From positions 62,001 to 126,000 of the forward strand of contig JBBRQU010000001.1 in NCBI GenBank assembly GCA_038225855.1: a stretch of DNA of 64,000 bases, written 5' to 3'. Within the stretch, counting starts at the first letter, position 1. Each line of letters begins with the position of its first letter. Made by a program: the position numbers and the translations under genes. Positions 26,140 through 35,800 of this stretch are shown in pieces. Origin of the DNA: CAHJXF01 sp038225855. GTDB lineage: Bacteria > Pseudomonadota > Gammaproteobacteria > Burkholderiales > Burkholderiaceae_D. The notes beneath the pieces are model-generated. The model did no database searches. It saw only the letters and a program-made list of their open reading frames with translations, and had not been told where the DNA came from.

Positions 26140-28512
26140 CTACCCACGCATCGCATCGATCGCATCGAGCACCGCCTCCGGCGTCGCAGGCGCGCGCAAT
26201 ACTGGATCGATGCGCGCCGAATCCGACCCGCACGCAGCCACCGCGTCGCGAATCGCGAGGAAGACCGAGAACGCCAGCAACAGCGGCGGCTCGCCCACGG
26301 CCTTGCTGCGATGAATGCTGTCGGCGCTGTTGGCCGCATCGTGGAACGCGACGTTGAAGATCGCCGGGCAGTCGTTCGCAGTCGGAATCTTGTAGGTGCT
26401 GGGCGCGTGCGTCGCGAGCATGCCGGTCTCGTGATTCCACACCAGCTCTTCGCTCGTCAGCCAGCCCACTCCCTGCACGAAGCCGCCTTCGATCTGGCCG
26501 ATGTCGATTGCCGGATTGAGCGAGCGCCCGACATCGTGCAAGAGATCGGCGCGCAGCACGCGCTGCTCGCCGGTCAGCGTGTCGATGACGACCTCGCTGA
26601 CCGCCGCGCCATACGCGAAATAGAAGAAAGGCCGGCCCTTCATCTTCTCGCGATTCCAGTGCAGTCCGGGGGTCGCGTAGAAGCCGTCGCTCCACAGTTG
26701 CACGCGCTCCGCATAGGCCTTGGCGACGACGTCTTCGAACGTAAGATCACATCCCGTCCCGACGACGCGGCCATCGACGAAACGCAACGAGGACGCATCG
26801 ACTGCTTCGACTTTCGCGAGCATCGCCGCGATGCGCGCGCGTATGCGCAGCGCCGCGTCCTCCGCAGCCTTGCCGTTGAGGTCCGAGCCGGTCGATGCCG
26901 CGGTCGCCGACGTGTTGGCAACCTTGTAGGTGTCGGTCGCGGTTACGCGCACGCGTGCAAGAGCGATGCCGAATACATGGGCCACGACCTGCGCGACCTT
27001 GGTATGCAGCCCCTGCCCCATCTCGGTCCCGCCGTGATTCACGAGCACCGAGCCGTCGGTGTACACGTGGACCAGCGCGCCGGCCTGGTTGTAATGCGCC
27101 ACGTTGAACGAGATGCCGAACTTGACCGGCGTGAGCGCGATGCCGCGCTTGAGCACGGGGCTCTTCGCATTCCAGTGTGCGATCTCGGCGCGCCGCGTCT
27201 GGTAGTCGCTGTCTGCGACGAGGCGATCGACCAGCGATGCGACGATGTTGTCTTCGATCTTCTGGTCGTAAGGCGTCACGTCGCGTTCGCCCACGCCATA
27301 GAAATTCGCGCGTCGAACCGCGAGTGGATCGCGCCCGAGCCGTCGCGCGATCGAGTCGAGGATGACCTCGATCGCGATCGCCCCTTGCGGTCCGCCGAAG
27401 CCGCGAAATGCGGTGTTGCTGCGCGTGTCGGTACGCGCGCTGTAGCCATGTATCGCGACCTCCGGCAGCCAGTACGCGTTGTCGAAGTGGCAAAGCGCGC
27501 GCGTCATCACGGGTGAAGAGAGGTCTGCGCTATGGCCTGCGTTCGAGATCATGTCGATCTCCACACCGAGCACGCGGCCGTCGTCGTCGTGGCCGACCTC
27601 GTAGCGAAAATCGAAACCATGGCGACCGCCCGTGACGAGGAAGTCGTCGTCACGATCGAGCCGCAGCTTGACCGGCCGGCCGGTAAGCCGCGCGGCGACC
27701 GCGGCAATGCATGCGAACGACGCCGACTGCGATTCCTTGCCGCCGAAGCCGCCGCCCATGCGCCGACATTCGATCTGCACGTCGTGCGCCGCGACGCCGA
27801 GCGCGCTCGCGACGACATGCTGCATTTCGCTCGGATGCTGGGTCGAGCACAACACGCGCATCGCGCCCTGCTCCTCTGGCAACGCGTACGAGATCTGGCC
27901 TTCGAGATAGAACTGCTCCTGACCGCCAACCGACAGCGTACCTTCGAAGCGATGCGGTGCACACGCGATCGCCACGCGTGTCGCGCCCGGCGCGCTCTCG
28001 CGGACCAGATGCATGGGCGGCACCACATAGCGCTGCTGCGCATGCGCATCGAGCGCGCTCAGCACCGGCGTCCTTGGCTCGATGGTGACTAACTCCTTCG
28101 CACGCGATGCGATGCGACGCGCCGTGTCGCGATCGTCGGCCAGGACCACGAACATCGGCTGGCCGAGATAGCGCACTTCGCCGTCGGCGAGGATGGGCTC
28201 GTCTGCGACGATCGCGCCGCAGTCGTTGACGCCCGGAATGTCGGCGGCCGTCAACACCGCGACCGCGCCGGGCAGCCGCTTCAGGCCTTCGATGTCGATC
28301 GCAACCAGTCGGCCGCTCGCGACGGGCGCAAGTCCGAGCGCCGCGTGCAGCGTGCCGGACCACTCGGGGAGATCGTCGATGTAGGCGGCTTCACCGGACA
28401 CATGCAGCGCGGCCGACTCATGCGCAATCGCCGCACCGATGCCCTGCGATGCGCGCTCGATCGCAGGCTGCCTCGAGGGCGGGAGCAGGAAGGGGTCCGC
28501 TTCGCGATTCAT
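26140..28512 (-). CDS. xdhB: Xanthine dehydrogenase, molybdopterin-binding subunit
   Basis: A 790-residue large subunit of the heterodimeric xanthine dehydrogenase, which converts hypoxanthine and xanthine to urate. The start at 28512 overlaps the xdhA stop (ATGA); the frame runs further upstream but only as an antisense-like shadow of xdhA. Recognisable cofactor regions are GGFGGKESQS, FRGFGGPQGAIAIE, GTEMGQGLHTKV and the C-terminal KAVGEPPLLLAFSVFLAIRDA, which holds the catalytic glutamate. The hydroxylation product urate feeds puuD, encoded 6 kb away on the other strand. Confidence 0.95.
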   Translation of the reverse strand: MNREADPFLLPPSRQPAIERASQGIGAAIAHESAALHVSGEAAYIDDLPEWSGTLHAALGLAPVASGRLVAIDIEGLKRLPGAVAVLTAADIPGVNDCGAIVADEPILADGEVRYLGQPMFVVLADDRDTARRIASRAKELVTIEPRTPVLSALDAHAQQRYVVPPMHLVRESAPGATRVAIACAPHRFEGTLSVGGQEQFYLEGQISYALPEEQGAMRVLCSTQHPSEMQHVVASALGVAAHDVQIECRRMGGGFGGKESQSASFACIAAVAARLTGRPVKLRLDRDDDFLVTGGRHGFDFRYEVGHDDDGRVLGVEIDMISNAGHSADLSSPVMTRALCHFDNAYWLPEVAIHGYSARTDTRSNTAFRGFGGPQGAIAIEVILDSIARRLGRDPLAVRRANFYGVGERDVTPYDQKIEDNIVASLVDRLVADSDYQTRRAEIAHWNAKSPVLKRGIALTPVKFGISFNVAHYNQAGALVHVYTDGSVLVNHGGTEMGQGLHTKVAQVVAHVFGIALARVRVTATDTYKVANTSATAASTGSDLNGKAAEDAALRIRARIAAMLAKVEAVDASSLRFVDGRVVGTGCDLTFEDVVAKAYAERVQLWSDGFYATPGLHWNREKMKGRPFFYFAYGAAVSEVVIDTLTGEQRVLRADLLHDVGRSLNPAIDIGQIEGGFVQGVGWLTSEELVWNHETGMLATHAPSTYKIPTANDCPAIFNVAFHDAANSADSIHRSKAVGEPPLLLAFSVFLAIRDAVAACGSDSARIDPVLRAPATPEAVLDAIDAMRG

Positions 28513-30077
28513 CGCATCGGCGTGCGCCGCGGTGGCCACACCGAAAGTTCGTCGGCCGCGAGCGGCGCGTCGCGGCGCGTCTCGAACCAGAATCGACGCA
28601 GCAAGTTCGCCGCGGCCTTCTGCCGATAGCTTGCCGACGCACGCAGATCCGTCATCGCAGCGAAGTCGTTGGCAAGCCCATCGATCGCACGCTGCACAGT
28701 CGCTTCGTTCCATGGGGCATCGAGCACCGCCGCTTCGGCCTGCGCGGCGCGCTTGACGATCGCGGCCATGCCGCCGAATGCGAAGCGCGCGTGCGCAACC
28801 CGCCCGTCTTCGACGCGAATCGCGAGACCCGCGCACACCGCCGAGATATCGCAGTCGTAACGCTTGCCGAGTTTGTACGCGCGTATCGCGGTGTCCGGAA
28901 ACGGTCGAGGCACTTCGATCGCTTCGATAAACTCGCCGGGCGCGAGGCGATTCTTCATGTAGTCGACATAGAAGTCGTCGAGCGCCATGCGCCGCCGCGC
29001 GGTTCCACGACGAAGCAGCAGCGTCGCGTCGAGCGCAAGCAGGATCGGTGCGCTGTCGCCGATCGGCGAGCCGTTGGCGACGTTTCCGCCCATCGTGCCG
29101 GCCAGACGCAGCGGCAAGGATGCGAAGCGCAACTGCATCTCGTGGAGCGCAGGCGCGATCGCAACCAGTGCGGACCACGCGCCTTCGAGCGAGGCTCCCG
29201 CGCCGATCGTCAATCGGTCGCCCTTCCATTCGATCGCCTTCAGCGATTCGATTGCATCGACGCGAATCTGCCCGGGCATCGCCCGGAACTGCTTGGTGAT
29301 CCACAGGCCGACATCGGTCGCGCCCGCGACCAGGCGCGCATCGTGATGCGCTTCGTACAGCGACGCGAGCGCATCGATGGTGCGCGGAGCGGCGACCCAG
29401 GCGTCCTTGCCGGTCTCATCGATCGAGGCCATCGCGCTCTCGGGCGCGCGGTAGTGAAGCGGCGGATCCCCGGCAAGCCGATCGAGCAGGCGCACGACCG
29501 CCGCGCGATCGATGCGCGCGCTCGACGGGCCGGCTGTCGATGCGTCGAACATCGCTTCGCCGGCATCCAGAATCGGCCGATAGCCGGTGCAGCGGCACAA
29601 GTTGCCCGAGAGCGTATCGGCAATCAGTTGCCGCGTCGGCCGCGTTTCGGATGCGACGTATTGCTCGTAGCAGGCCGCGAGCGACATCGTGAAGTCCGGC
29701 GTGCAGAAGCCGCATTGCGAGCCATGACACGCGACCATCGCGCGCTGCGCCGGATGCAGGGTCCCACCGTCTCCCGTGCGGGCGATGCGCTTCAAATCTT
29801 CGATCGTGAACAGCGCCTTGCCGTCGAGCATGGCCACGAACTGCAAACACGCATTGACCGCACGCAATGCGAGGCCGCCCGGCGCCTGGGCATCGCGCGA
29901 GCCGACCATCACCATGCAGGCGCCGCAGTCGCCTTCGTTGCAGCCTTCCTTGGTGCCGACGCAATGCGCGTCTTCGCGCAGCCAGTACAACACGCTCTTG
30001 GTGGTCGGCGCGCGGGCGACCTCGGCAATCGCGCCGCGATGGACAAAGCGGATGGGTCGAGCGGCAGGTTCTTGCAT
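28509..30077 (-). CDS. xdhA: Xanthine dehydrogenase, iron-sulfur/FAD subunit
   Basis: A 522-residue small subunit. The N-terminal plant-type [2Fe-2S] cluster shows in GTKEGCNEGDCGACMVMV and the second cluster in CHGSQCGFCTPDF and LCRCTGYRPILDAG. The FAD-binding domain starts near residue 205 (PRTIDALASLYEAH, LVAGATDVGLW, IGAGASLEGAW and GTMGGNVANGSPIGD). It passes electrons from the molybdenum site to NAD. It is the first gene of the xdhABC unit; the ATG at 30077 fits. The roughly 110 bases upstream show no clear operator. Confidence 0.95.
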   Translation of the reverse strand: MQEPAARPIRFVHRGAIAEVARAPTTKSVLYWLREDAHCVGTKEGCNEGDCGACMVMVGSRDAQAPGGLALRAVNACLQFVAMLDGKALFTIEDLKRIARTGDGGTLHPAQRAMVACHGSQCGFCTPDFTMSLAACYEQYVASETRPTRQLIADTLSGNLCRCTGYRPILDAGEAMFDASTAGPSSARIDRAAVVRLLDRLAGDPPLHYRAPESAMASIDETGKDAWVAAPRTIDALASLYEAHHDARLVAGATDVGLWITKQFRAMPGQIRVDAIESLKAIEWKGDRLTIGAGASLEGAWSALVAIAPALHEMQLRFASLPLRLAGTMGGNVANGSPIGDSAPILLALDATLLLRRGTARRRMALDDFYVDYMKNRLAPGEFIEAIEVPRPFPDTAIRAYKLGKRYDCDISAVCAGLAIRVEDGRVAHARFAFGGMAAIVKRAAQAEAAVLDAPWNEATVQRAIDGLANDFAAMTDLRASASYRQKAAANLLRRFWFETRRDAPLAADELSVWPPRRTPMR

Positions 30078-30187
30078 GCAGAAGAAGGAGCGTCTCTCGA
30101 TACGCTCGACGAAACAGGCAGAGGCCAGTTTACCGCGCGATGATCGTCATTTCGAACCTGTCCACATGGCCGCAACCACCGCGATGA

Positions 30188-31558
30188 TCAAGGGCGCGCC
30201 GCCTGCGCCCGCGCCTTGATCCAGCCCACCACGCGATCGATCACTTCCTGCGAAACCACGCCTGGCTTCGCGTATTCGGCCGGAGACATCGAGCCCCTGC
30301 CGTCCATCATCAGGTGGCCGACGCTCGGGAATTCGACCAGGGTCGTATTCGGGCGCGAGCCGACGCGCTCTCCCCACAAACGCTTCTCTCGAATCGGCAC
30401 CTGGAAGTCGCGGCCGCCGAAGACCAGAAGTGCGGGCAAGCCCGGTTGATCGGCGAGAGACATGGACGGATCGTAGCGCCCGATGTCGAGCCACGCCGAA
30501 GCGGGCATGTCGAGCAAGAGCGGCCCCACCGGTGGATCGGCCTTGCCCTGTTCGATCAGTCGCCGCACGTTCTCGCGTCGGGCCCTCACGTCGTCGAGCA
30601 ATTCCGGCGTCACGGTCGGGACGGTCATCTGCGCGAGGAACTCGTGCTGATAGACGATCAAGTCGGCGAACGAGGTGAGCGGCGGCGCGAGCATCACGAT
30701 ACCCGCGACATGCACGCCCTTCTTCTCGGCCGCAGCGGCGATGCGCGGCGCGAGGATCGCGCCGAGGCTATGGCCGACGATGAAGATCGGCCCGGCGTCG
30801 TTGCGCGCACCGACCATCACGAGCGCGGCCACGGCGTCGTCCACGACCTCGTCGTCGAACGTCCAGTTCTTCAACTCGGTCTTCACGCGCGGGCCGAGCG
30901 CCTTGGTCCGCTTGTCGTAACGTAGGCTTGCAATCCCCTGCGACCCCAGTCCGTAGGCGAGGTCGCGCAGCGGCTTGTTCGGACCGAGCGTTTCATCGCG
31001 ATCGTTGGGCCCCGATCCTTGCACGAACACCACGACCGCAAGCGCTTTGTTCGATGCAGGCAGCAACAGCGTACCGGGCAGGGGCCAGCCTTCGGCGCCG
31101 GTGACGATCTCGTCTTCACGAACGTTCTCCGGCAGCGGCACGACCTTGGGTTCGGGAGGCATCGGCAAAAAAAACAGTCCGCCGAGCTGACCCTTGGCAG
31201 TCCACGCGAGCCGCAACTTCATCGGCCTGATCGAGAATTTGCAGTCGTATTCGGCGACGCTGTAGCTCTCGAGCTTGCTGCCGACCGGCGCCGCGCACTC
31301 CTGAAGCACACCGGCCTCCCGCTTGATTTCGGCCGCCGCGATGACCAGCTTGGCGTGCGGAAATTGTTCGTTCATGCGCGCGTCGAAACGCGCTTCGATC
31401 GCTTTCAGATCGTCGCTGCGCAGCGCCTCGATGACCGCTTCGCCGGCGGCCCGAAGGGCTTCGGGAACGGGTGTCTGCGCACGGGCCTGCAACGATGCGA
31501 GGCACAGCAAGGCAGCCGCGAGCGCGGCGAGTGGTTTGCGCATCATATTCTTGTGCAT
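30188..31558 (-). CDS. Secreted alpha/beta hydrolase with N-terminal DUF3887-like domain
   Basis: A 456-residue exported hydrolase. A signal peptide (PLAALAAALLCLASLQARAQ) is followed by a DUF3887-type domain of about 100 residues, then an alpha/beta hydrolase fold. The oxyanion-type VVFVQGSGPNDRDE and the nucleophile elbow GHSLGA are clear, with a likely acid/His pair in LLVFGGRDFQVP and FPSVGHLM. Similar proteins are often called dienelactone hydrolase-like or peptidase S9-like; the substrate is unknown. The ATG at 31558 is preceded by AAGG at a good distance. A MITE lies 30 bases upstream of the start, so the promoter may come from it or lie in the short gap. Confidence 0.82.
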   Translation of the reverse strand: MHKNMMRKPLAALAAALLCLASLQARAQTPVPEALRAAGEAVIEALRSDDLKAIEARFDARMNEQFPHAKLVIAAAEIKREAGVLQECAAPVGSKLESYSVAEYDCKFSIRPMKLRLAWTAKGQLGGLFFLPMPPEPKVVPLPENVREDEIVTGAEGWPLPGTLLLPASNKALAVVVFVQGSGPNDRDETLGPNKPLRDLAYGLGSQGIASLRYDKRTKALGPRVKTELKNWTFDDEVVDDAVAALVMVGARNDAGPIFIVGHSLGAILAPRIAAAAEKKGVHVAGIVMLAPPLTSFADLIVYQHEFLAQMTVPTVTPELLDDVRARRENVRRLIEQGKADPPVGPLLLDMPASAWLDIGRYDPSMSLADQPGLPALLVFGGRDFQVPIREKRLWGERVGSRPNTTLVEFPSVGHLMMDGRGSMSPAEYAKPGVVSQEVIDRVVGWIKARAQAARP

Positions 31559-31587
31559 TGTGTCCCTTGCATTGTCATTGCGAACTA

Positions 31588-31853
31588 GGGCCTGTTCACA
31601 CTAAAACGGGAGATGCGTTGGTTCGCAATGCGGATGGATACGCGAAGGGAGTCGCGGCGAATGGCTTTCCCATTCGGCGTGGCTCCCGACAAAGTAGACG
31701 CCGCATTGCGAACCAACCCGAAGGGAAGCATGAAACGCGGGCGCATTGCCGCGTTGCCGCTCGCTTACTTGGCACACCAAGCCGCACTCGCGGCGCCTTG
31801 CACTGCATCCCGCGTTTCATGCTTCGCACTCCCGTTTTAGTGTGAACAGGCCC
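31588..31853. mobile_element. 266-bp MITE with perfect 25-bp terminal inverted repeats and two internal hairpins
   Basis: The ends are perfect inverted repeats beginning GGGCCTGTTCACACTAAAAC and continuing GGGAG; the right copy is at 31829-31853. The element is flanked on each side by TA, a likely target duplication. Two long internal inverted repeats fill the inside. One pairs 31617-31633 with 31701-31717 (17 of 17 bases). The other pairs 31725-31741 with 31809-31825 (17 of 17). It is too short for a transposase; a 75-codon frame inside shows no protein-like features. A TA-duplicating DDE element (IS630 or IS5/IS427-like) elsewhere in the genome is the likely mover. Confidence 0.85.
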
Positions 31854-31895
31854 TAATTGATGACTACCCAATGAGCGACAGTATCGGTCAAGCCC

Positions 31896-31970
31896 CCCGT
31901 CGTTCCCGCGCAAGTGGGAATCCAGCGTCTTTCTACGCCACTGGGTCCCCGCTTGCGCGGGGACGACGGG
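31896..31970. repeat. REP-like repeat, type 2, at the 3' end of threonine ammonia-lyase
   Basis: A left unit CCCGTCGTTCCCGCGCAAGT with GGGAATCCAGCG and a right unit ACTGGGTCCCCGCTTGCGCG with GGGACGACGGG in inverted orientation. It ends three bases past the stop codon of the lyase gene, where it may form its terminator. Confidence 0.85.
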
Positions 31971-31972
31971 TT

Positions 31973-33190
31973 TCAATGATCGTGATTCACTGCTGCGAAG
32001 CCGGCACGATTGAGCGCCGCGATCACATCGGCGACGTGCTCGTGGCCGCGCGTCTGCATCACGAAATCCACTTCGACGCTTTGCACCGGCAGCGTCGTGA
32101 AGGCGCGCTGATGGTGGACCTCTTCGATGTTCGCGCCCGCGTCGGCGATCAGCGCGGTGGCGCGCGCGAGCGCGCCGGGCAGATCGCGCAGATCGACGCG
32201 GATACGCGCGAGCCGTCCGGCGCGCACCATGCCGCGCTCGACGATGCCGGCGAGCATCAACGGGTCGATGTTGCCGCCGCAAAGCACGAGTCCGATGCGT
32301 CGGCCTATGTAGCGATCGTCGCCCATATCCTTCGCACGCAACAGCGCCGCGAGGCCCGCCGCGCCAGCCCCTTCGACGACGGTCTTCTCGATCTCGAGCA
32401 ATATCACGATCGCGTGTTCGATGTCGGACTCGGACACCAGCACGATGTCGTCGACGAGTTGTTCCACGATCGGTTGGGTGATCGCGCCGGGCGACTTGAC
32501 CGCGATGCCTTCGGCGATGGTGTTGGCACCGCTGGGCAGATCCTTGCCCTTGATGGCCGCGTACATCGCGGGAAAACGTTCGGTCTGCACGCCGATGATT
32601 TCGATGCCGGGCTTGATCGCCTTCGCGGCGATCGCGATGCCTGCGATCAATCCGCCGCCGCCGATCGCGATCACCAGCGTGTCGAGGCTCGGCTCGGCCT
32701 CCATCATCTCGAGGCCGCACGTGCCCTGCCCCGCGACGATCGCCTCGTCGTCGTAGGGATGGATCATCACCAGGTTGCGCGACGCGGCGAGCGCGACCCC
32801 GTGCGCCTTCGCATCGTCGAAGGTCTCGCCCTCGAGCACGACTTCGGCGCCGAAGCGGCGCGTGTTCGCGACCTTGACCGCGGGCGCGAAGCGCGGCATC
32901 ACGATCACCGTCGGTATGCCCATGCGCGACGCGTGATAGGCCACGCCCTGCGCGTGATTTCCCGCCGAGACGGCAATCACGCCGCGCTTCCTCTCTTCAT
33001 CGGTCAGCGCTTTCAAACGATTGAGCGCCCCGCGTTCCTTGAACGACGCGGTGAATTGCAGGTTCTCGAACTTCAGCCACACCTCGGCCCCGATCATTTC
33101 GGAGATCGTGCGCGAATGAACGAACGGCGTGTTGAGCACCTGCCCGGCGATGGTGTCGCGGGCAGCGCGGATGCGTGCGAGGTCGATCAC
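31973..33190 (-). CDS. ilvA: Threonine ammonia-lyase (catabolic type with C-terminal ACT domain)
   Basis: A 405-residue PLP enzyme that deaminates threonine (and serine) to 2-oxobutanoate. The PLP lysine is in TASFKERGALNRL near residue 51, the phosphate-binding glycine loop is IAIGGGGLIAGIA, and the cofactor region SAGNHAQGVAYHA is intact. A single ACT domain at the end (RIRVDLRDLPGALARATALI) fits the short TdcB/IlvA form of about 400 residues, shorter than biosynthetic IlvA with two ACT-like regions. The start is GTG, with no strong ribosome-binding site. It is divergent from the halogenase operon. Confidence 0.93.
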   Translation of the reverse strand: MIDLARIRAARDTIAGQVLNTPFVHSRTISEMIGAEVWLKFENLQFTASFKERGALNRLKALTDEERKRGVIAVSAGNHAQGVAYHASRMGIPTVIVMPRFAPAVKVANTRRFGAEVVLEGETFDDAKAHGVALAASRNLVMIHPYDDEAIVAGQGTCGLEMMEAEPSLDTLVIAIGGGGLIAGIAIAAKAIKPGIEIIGVQTERFPAMYAAIKGKDLPSGANTIAEGIAVKSPGAITQPIVEQLVDDIVLVSESDIEHAIVILLEIEKTVVEGAGAAGLAALLRAKDMGDDRYIGRRIGLVLCGGNIDPLMLAGIVERGMVRAGRLARIRVDLRDLPGALARATALIADAGANIEEVHHQRAFTTLPVQSVEVDFVMQTRGHEHVADVIAALNRAGFAAVNHDH

Positions 33191-33348
33191 GTGAAGGGCA
33201 GGCGGGTAGCAGGCGGGGCCGGGCGGCTGGCGATGGGCTGAGATTGTAGGTCAAGCGCGGAGCCGCTTGCCTTCAGGTAAGCTCGACGCCATTGATTGCC
33301 GGCGCCCAGCCCCACTGCATTGCGCGTCGATCCTGGCGCTTCAACCCG

Positions 33349-35013
33349 ATGTCCGAATCCGGCGAGTCCCCCTCTTCGCATCACGATGTCCTGATCGCAG
33401 GCGGAGGACTTGCGGGTCTCACGCTTGCCTTGCAGCTCAGGGATGCGATGCCCGATCTGGACGTGCGCGTGGTCGAGCGGCGCACGCACCCCGCGCCTCA
33501 TGCCACGCACAAGATCGGCGAGTCGAGCGTGGAAATCGGTGCGCACTATTTTTCGGACACCCTGGGCCTTCAGGAACATCTCGACGCGAAGCATCTGCGC
33601 AAGTTCGGCTTCCGTTTCTTCTTTTCCGAAGGCGAACGCGATCTGCGCGGCGTCACCGAACTCGGCGCAAGCCGCTACCTGACGACGCCGTCGTGGCAGA
33701 TCGATCGCGGCGTCTTCGAAAACTTTCTTGGCGAAGAAGCGGTGCGGCGCGGCGCACGCGTCGATCACGGCACGGTGGTCAGGCGCATCGATCTCGACGC
33801 GGCAGGCCATCGGATCGAAGTCGAGAAGGACGGCCGGCGCGAGACGATCTCCGCGCGCTGGCTGATCGATGCGTCGGGTCGCGCGGGACTGCTCAAGCGC
33901 AAGCTCGATCTCGCCGAGAGCAACGCGCACGACGCGAACGCCGTCTGGTTCCGGCTCTCCGAGCGGCTCGAGATCGATTCGTGGGTCGACGACCCCGCAT
34001 GGCGCGCGCGCTGCTCTCCGCCCGCACGATGGCTGTCGACCAACCATATGTGCGGCGAAGGCTACTGGTTGTGGCTGATCCCGCTCGGATCGGGTGCGCA
34101 TTCGGTGGGCATCGTCGCCGACGCGGCGCTGCATCCGCTGTCGACCATGAACACGTTCGAGAAGGCGATAACGTGGATCGCGACGCACCAGCCGGCGGTA
34201 CACGGCGCGATCACGCGCATGCTTGCGGCCAAGCCCGACGCGTTGATGGATTTCGCGTACTTCAAGGACTTTTCATACGGCTGCAAGCAAGTGTTCTCGC
34301 ACGAACGCTGGGCGCTCACGGGTGACGCGGGACTGTTCCTCGATCCGTTCTACTCGCCGGGATCGGACTTCATCGCGATCGCCAACACCTTCATCACCGA
34401 CCTGATTCGCATCGATCGCGCGGGCGAGCCCGCGGCGTCGGCACTGCGCGTCTCCGCGCTCTTCCACGGACAACTGTTCCGCTCGTTCTACGAAAGCACC
34501 TTGACGCTCTATCAGGACCAGTACGCGCTGTTCGGCAACGCGCGCGTAATGCCCGTCAAGGTGTTGTGGGACTACACCTATTACTGGGGCGTGCTGTGTC
34601 AGTTGGTGTTTCAGAAACGGCTGGCCGATCGCAATGCGATTCTCGCCGTCGGCGAGCCGCTGCAACGCGCGCGGAAGCTGAACGATCGCATGCAGGCATT
34701 GATGCGCACCTGGGGTCGGGCGACCGATCCGATGCGATCGAACAATGCGCGAACACGTGAGGCTGCGCATAGCGGCGTGATGCTCGATCAGGCAAGCCTG
34801 CCGTGGTTCGCCGAACTCAATCGCGGTCTGCGCGACGTACTCGACGATGCGGCCTTTCAGGCGCGCATCGTCGCCCATGTCGCGCAGCTCGAAGTGCTGG
34901 CCGAAGAGATCGCGGCGATGGCGACGCGCGATGCGCCCGAACTCGCGGGCGCGACGAAGGTCGGCGTGCAAGGTGCGGCCGACGCGACGTTGCTGTTCGG
35001 CATGGCCGCCTAG
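33349..35013 (+). CDS. FAD-dependent halogenase-like oxidoreductase
   Basis: A 554-residue flavoprotein. The N-terminal dinucleotide fold is GGGLAGLTLALQL (residues 18-30). A WxWxIP motif, the hallmark of flavin-dependent halogenases, is present as WLWLIP at residues 240-245. A lysine in RKFGFRF (Lys85) may match the halogenase active-site lysine. GDAGLFLDPFYSPGSDF near 325 is the second FAD contact. Related genes in aryl-polyene-type clusters are often labelled tryptophan halogenase without proof of halogenation. It starts a four-gene set with an ABC ATPase, an FtsX permease and an AttH-like protein (gaps of 10, 63 and 2 bases). A TTG start at 33292 is possible; the ATG is preferred. Confidence 0.8.
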   Translation: MSESGESPSSHHDVLIAGGGLAGLTLALQLRDAMPDLDVRVVERRTHPAPHATHKIGESSVEIGAHYFSDTLGLQEHLDAKHLRKFGFRFFFSEGERDLRGVTELGASRYLTTPSWQIDRGVFENFLGEEAVRRGARVDHGTVVRRIDLDAAGHRIEVEKDGRRETISARWLIDASGRAGLLKRKLDLAESNAHDANAVWFRLSERLEIDSWVDDPAWRARCSPPARWLSTNHMCGEGYWLWLIPLGSGAHSVGIVADAALHPLSTMNTFEKAITWIATHQPAVHGAITRMLAAKPDALMDFAYFKDFSYGCKQVFSHERWALTGDAGLFLDPFYSPGSDFIAIANTFITDLIRIDRAGEPAASALRVSALFHGQLFRSFYESTLTLYQDQYALFGNARVMPVKVLWDYTYYWGVLCQLVFQKRLADRNAILAVGEPLQRARKLNDRMQALMRTWGRATDPMRSNNARTREAAHSGVMLDQASLPWFAELNRGLRDVLDDAAFQARIVAHVAQLEVLAEEIAAMATRDAPELAGATKVGVQGAADATLLFGMAA

Positions 35014-35023
35014 CCGAGACGTT

Positions 35024-35734
35024 GTGAACGATTTGCTGCTCGAGCTCTCGGGCATAGACAAACGACTGCCCAACGGCCGACTGCTATTCAGCGCGCTTTG
35101 CTTCGCACTCGCTCGCGGCGAATTTGTTGCGGTCATGGGCGAATCGGGCGTCGGCAAATCGACGCTGCTCAACATCGTCGCCGGTCTCGATCAGGTCGAT
35201 GCGGGAACGGTGCGCTTCCAAGGGCGCGACATCGCGACGCTCGATGACGACGCGCGAACCCTGGTGCGGCGCGACCGCATGGGCTTCGTGTTCCAGGCGT
35301 TTCACGTGCTGCCGCATCTGTCGATCGCGCAGAACGTCGCGCTGCCGCTGGTGCTTCAACGCGCGTCGCGCGACGAAATCGAAGCGCGTACGGGAGCGAT
35401 GCTCGCGTCGGTTGGACTCGCGGGACGCGGCGATGAATTTCCCGCCGTGTTGTCGGGTGGCGAACTGCAACGCGTCGCGATCGCGCGCGCGCTGATCCAT
35501 CGCCCCACGCTGCTGCTGCTCGACGAGCCCACCGGCAATCTCGATCCCGAGACCGCGGCGCGCATCCTGGCGGTGGTCGACGAGCGACGACGCGACCACG
35601 ACGCGGCGACGCTGCTCGTCACGCACTCGGAAGTCGCAGCGGCGAAGGCCGACCGCGTGCTTCATCTGCGCGCGTCCGGGCTGACCTCCTACGCCGATGA
35701 AATCCTCGGCCCGCATCTCGCGTCGCGCGCATGA
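35024..35734 (+). CDS. ABC transporter ATPase, LolD/MacB type (AttE-like)
   Basis: A 236-residue ATPase: Walker A GESGVGKS, Q-loop FVFQAFHVLP, signature LSGGELQR, Walker B LLLLDEPTGNLDPE and H-loop VTHSEV. It belongs to the MacB/LolD mechanotransmission group that pairs with FtsX-type permeases, here encoded directly downstream. GTG start ten bases after the halogenase gene; longer frames upstream overlap that gene and are not credible. Together with the next two genes it resembles the AttEFGH set of rhizobia. Confidence 0.9.
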   Translation: MNDLLLELSGIDKRLPNGRLLFSALCFALARGEFVAVMGESGVGKSTLLNIVAGLDQVDAGTVRFQGRDIATLDDDARTLVRRDRMGFVFQAFHVLPHLSIAQNVALPLVLQRASRDEIEARTGAMLASVGLAGRGDEFPAVLSGGELQRVAIARALIHRPTLLLLDEPTGNLDPETAARILAVVDERRRDHDAATLLVTHSEVAAAKADRVLHLRASGLTSYADEILGPHLASRA

Positions 35735-35772
35735 GGCCTCGCTGCTTCTCATCCCGTGTCTCTCTTTCAGTA

Positions 35773-35800
35773 ACTCGCTTCCCGTGACTCGCTTCCCGTG
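35773..35800 (+). repeat. Tandem 14-base duplication at the permease start
   Basis: ACTCGCTTCCCGTG occurs twice in direct succession (35773-35786 and 35787-35800). The second copy supplies the GTG start codon of the permease. The first copy has its own GTG in another frame. A third, altered copy begins right after. It may reflect slippage and could affect initiation. Confidence 0.7.

Noticed and set aside
31613..31840. 75-codon frame inside the MITE
   Set aside because: It spans the internal hairpins of the element, has no ribosome-binding site and shows no protein-like pattern.
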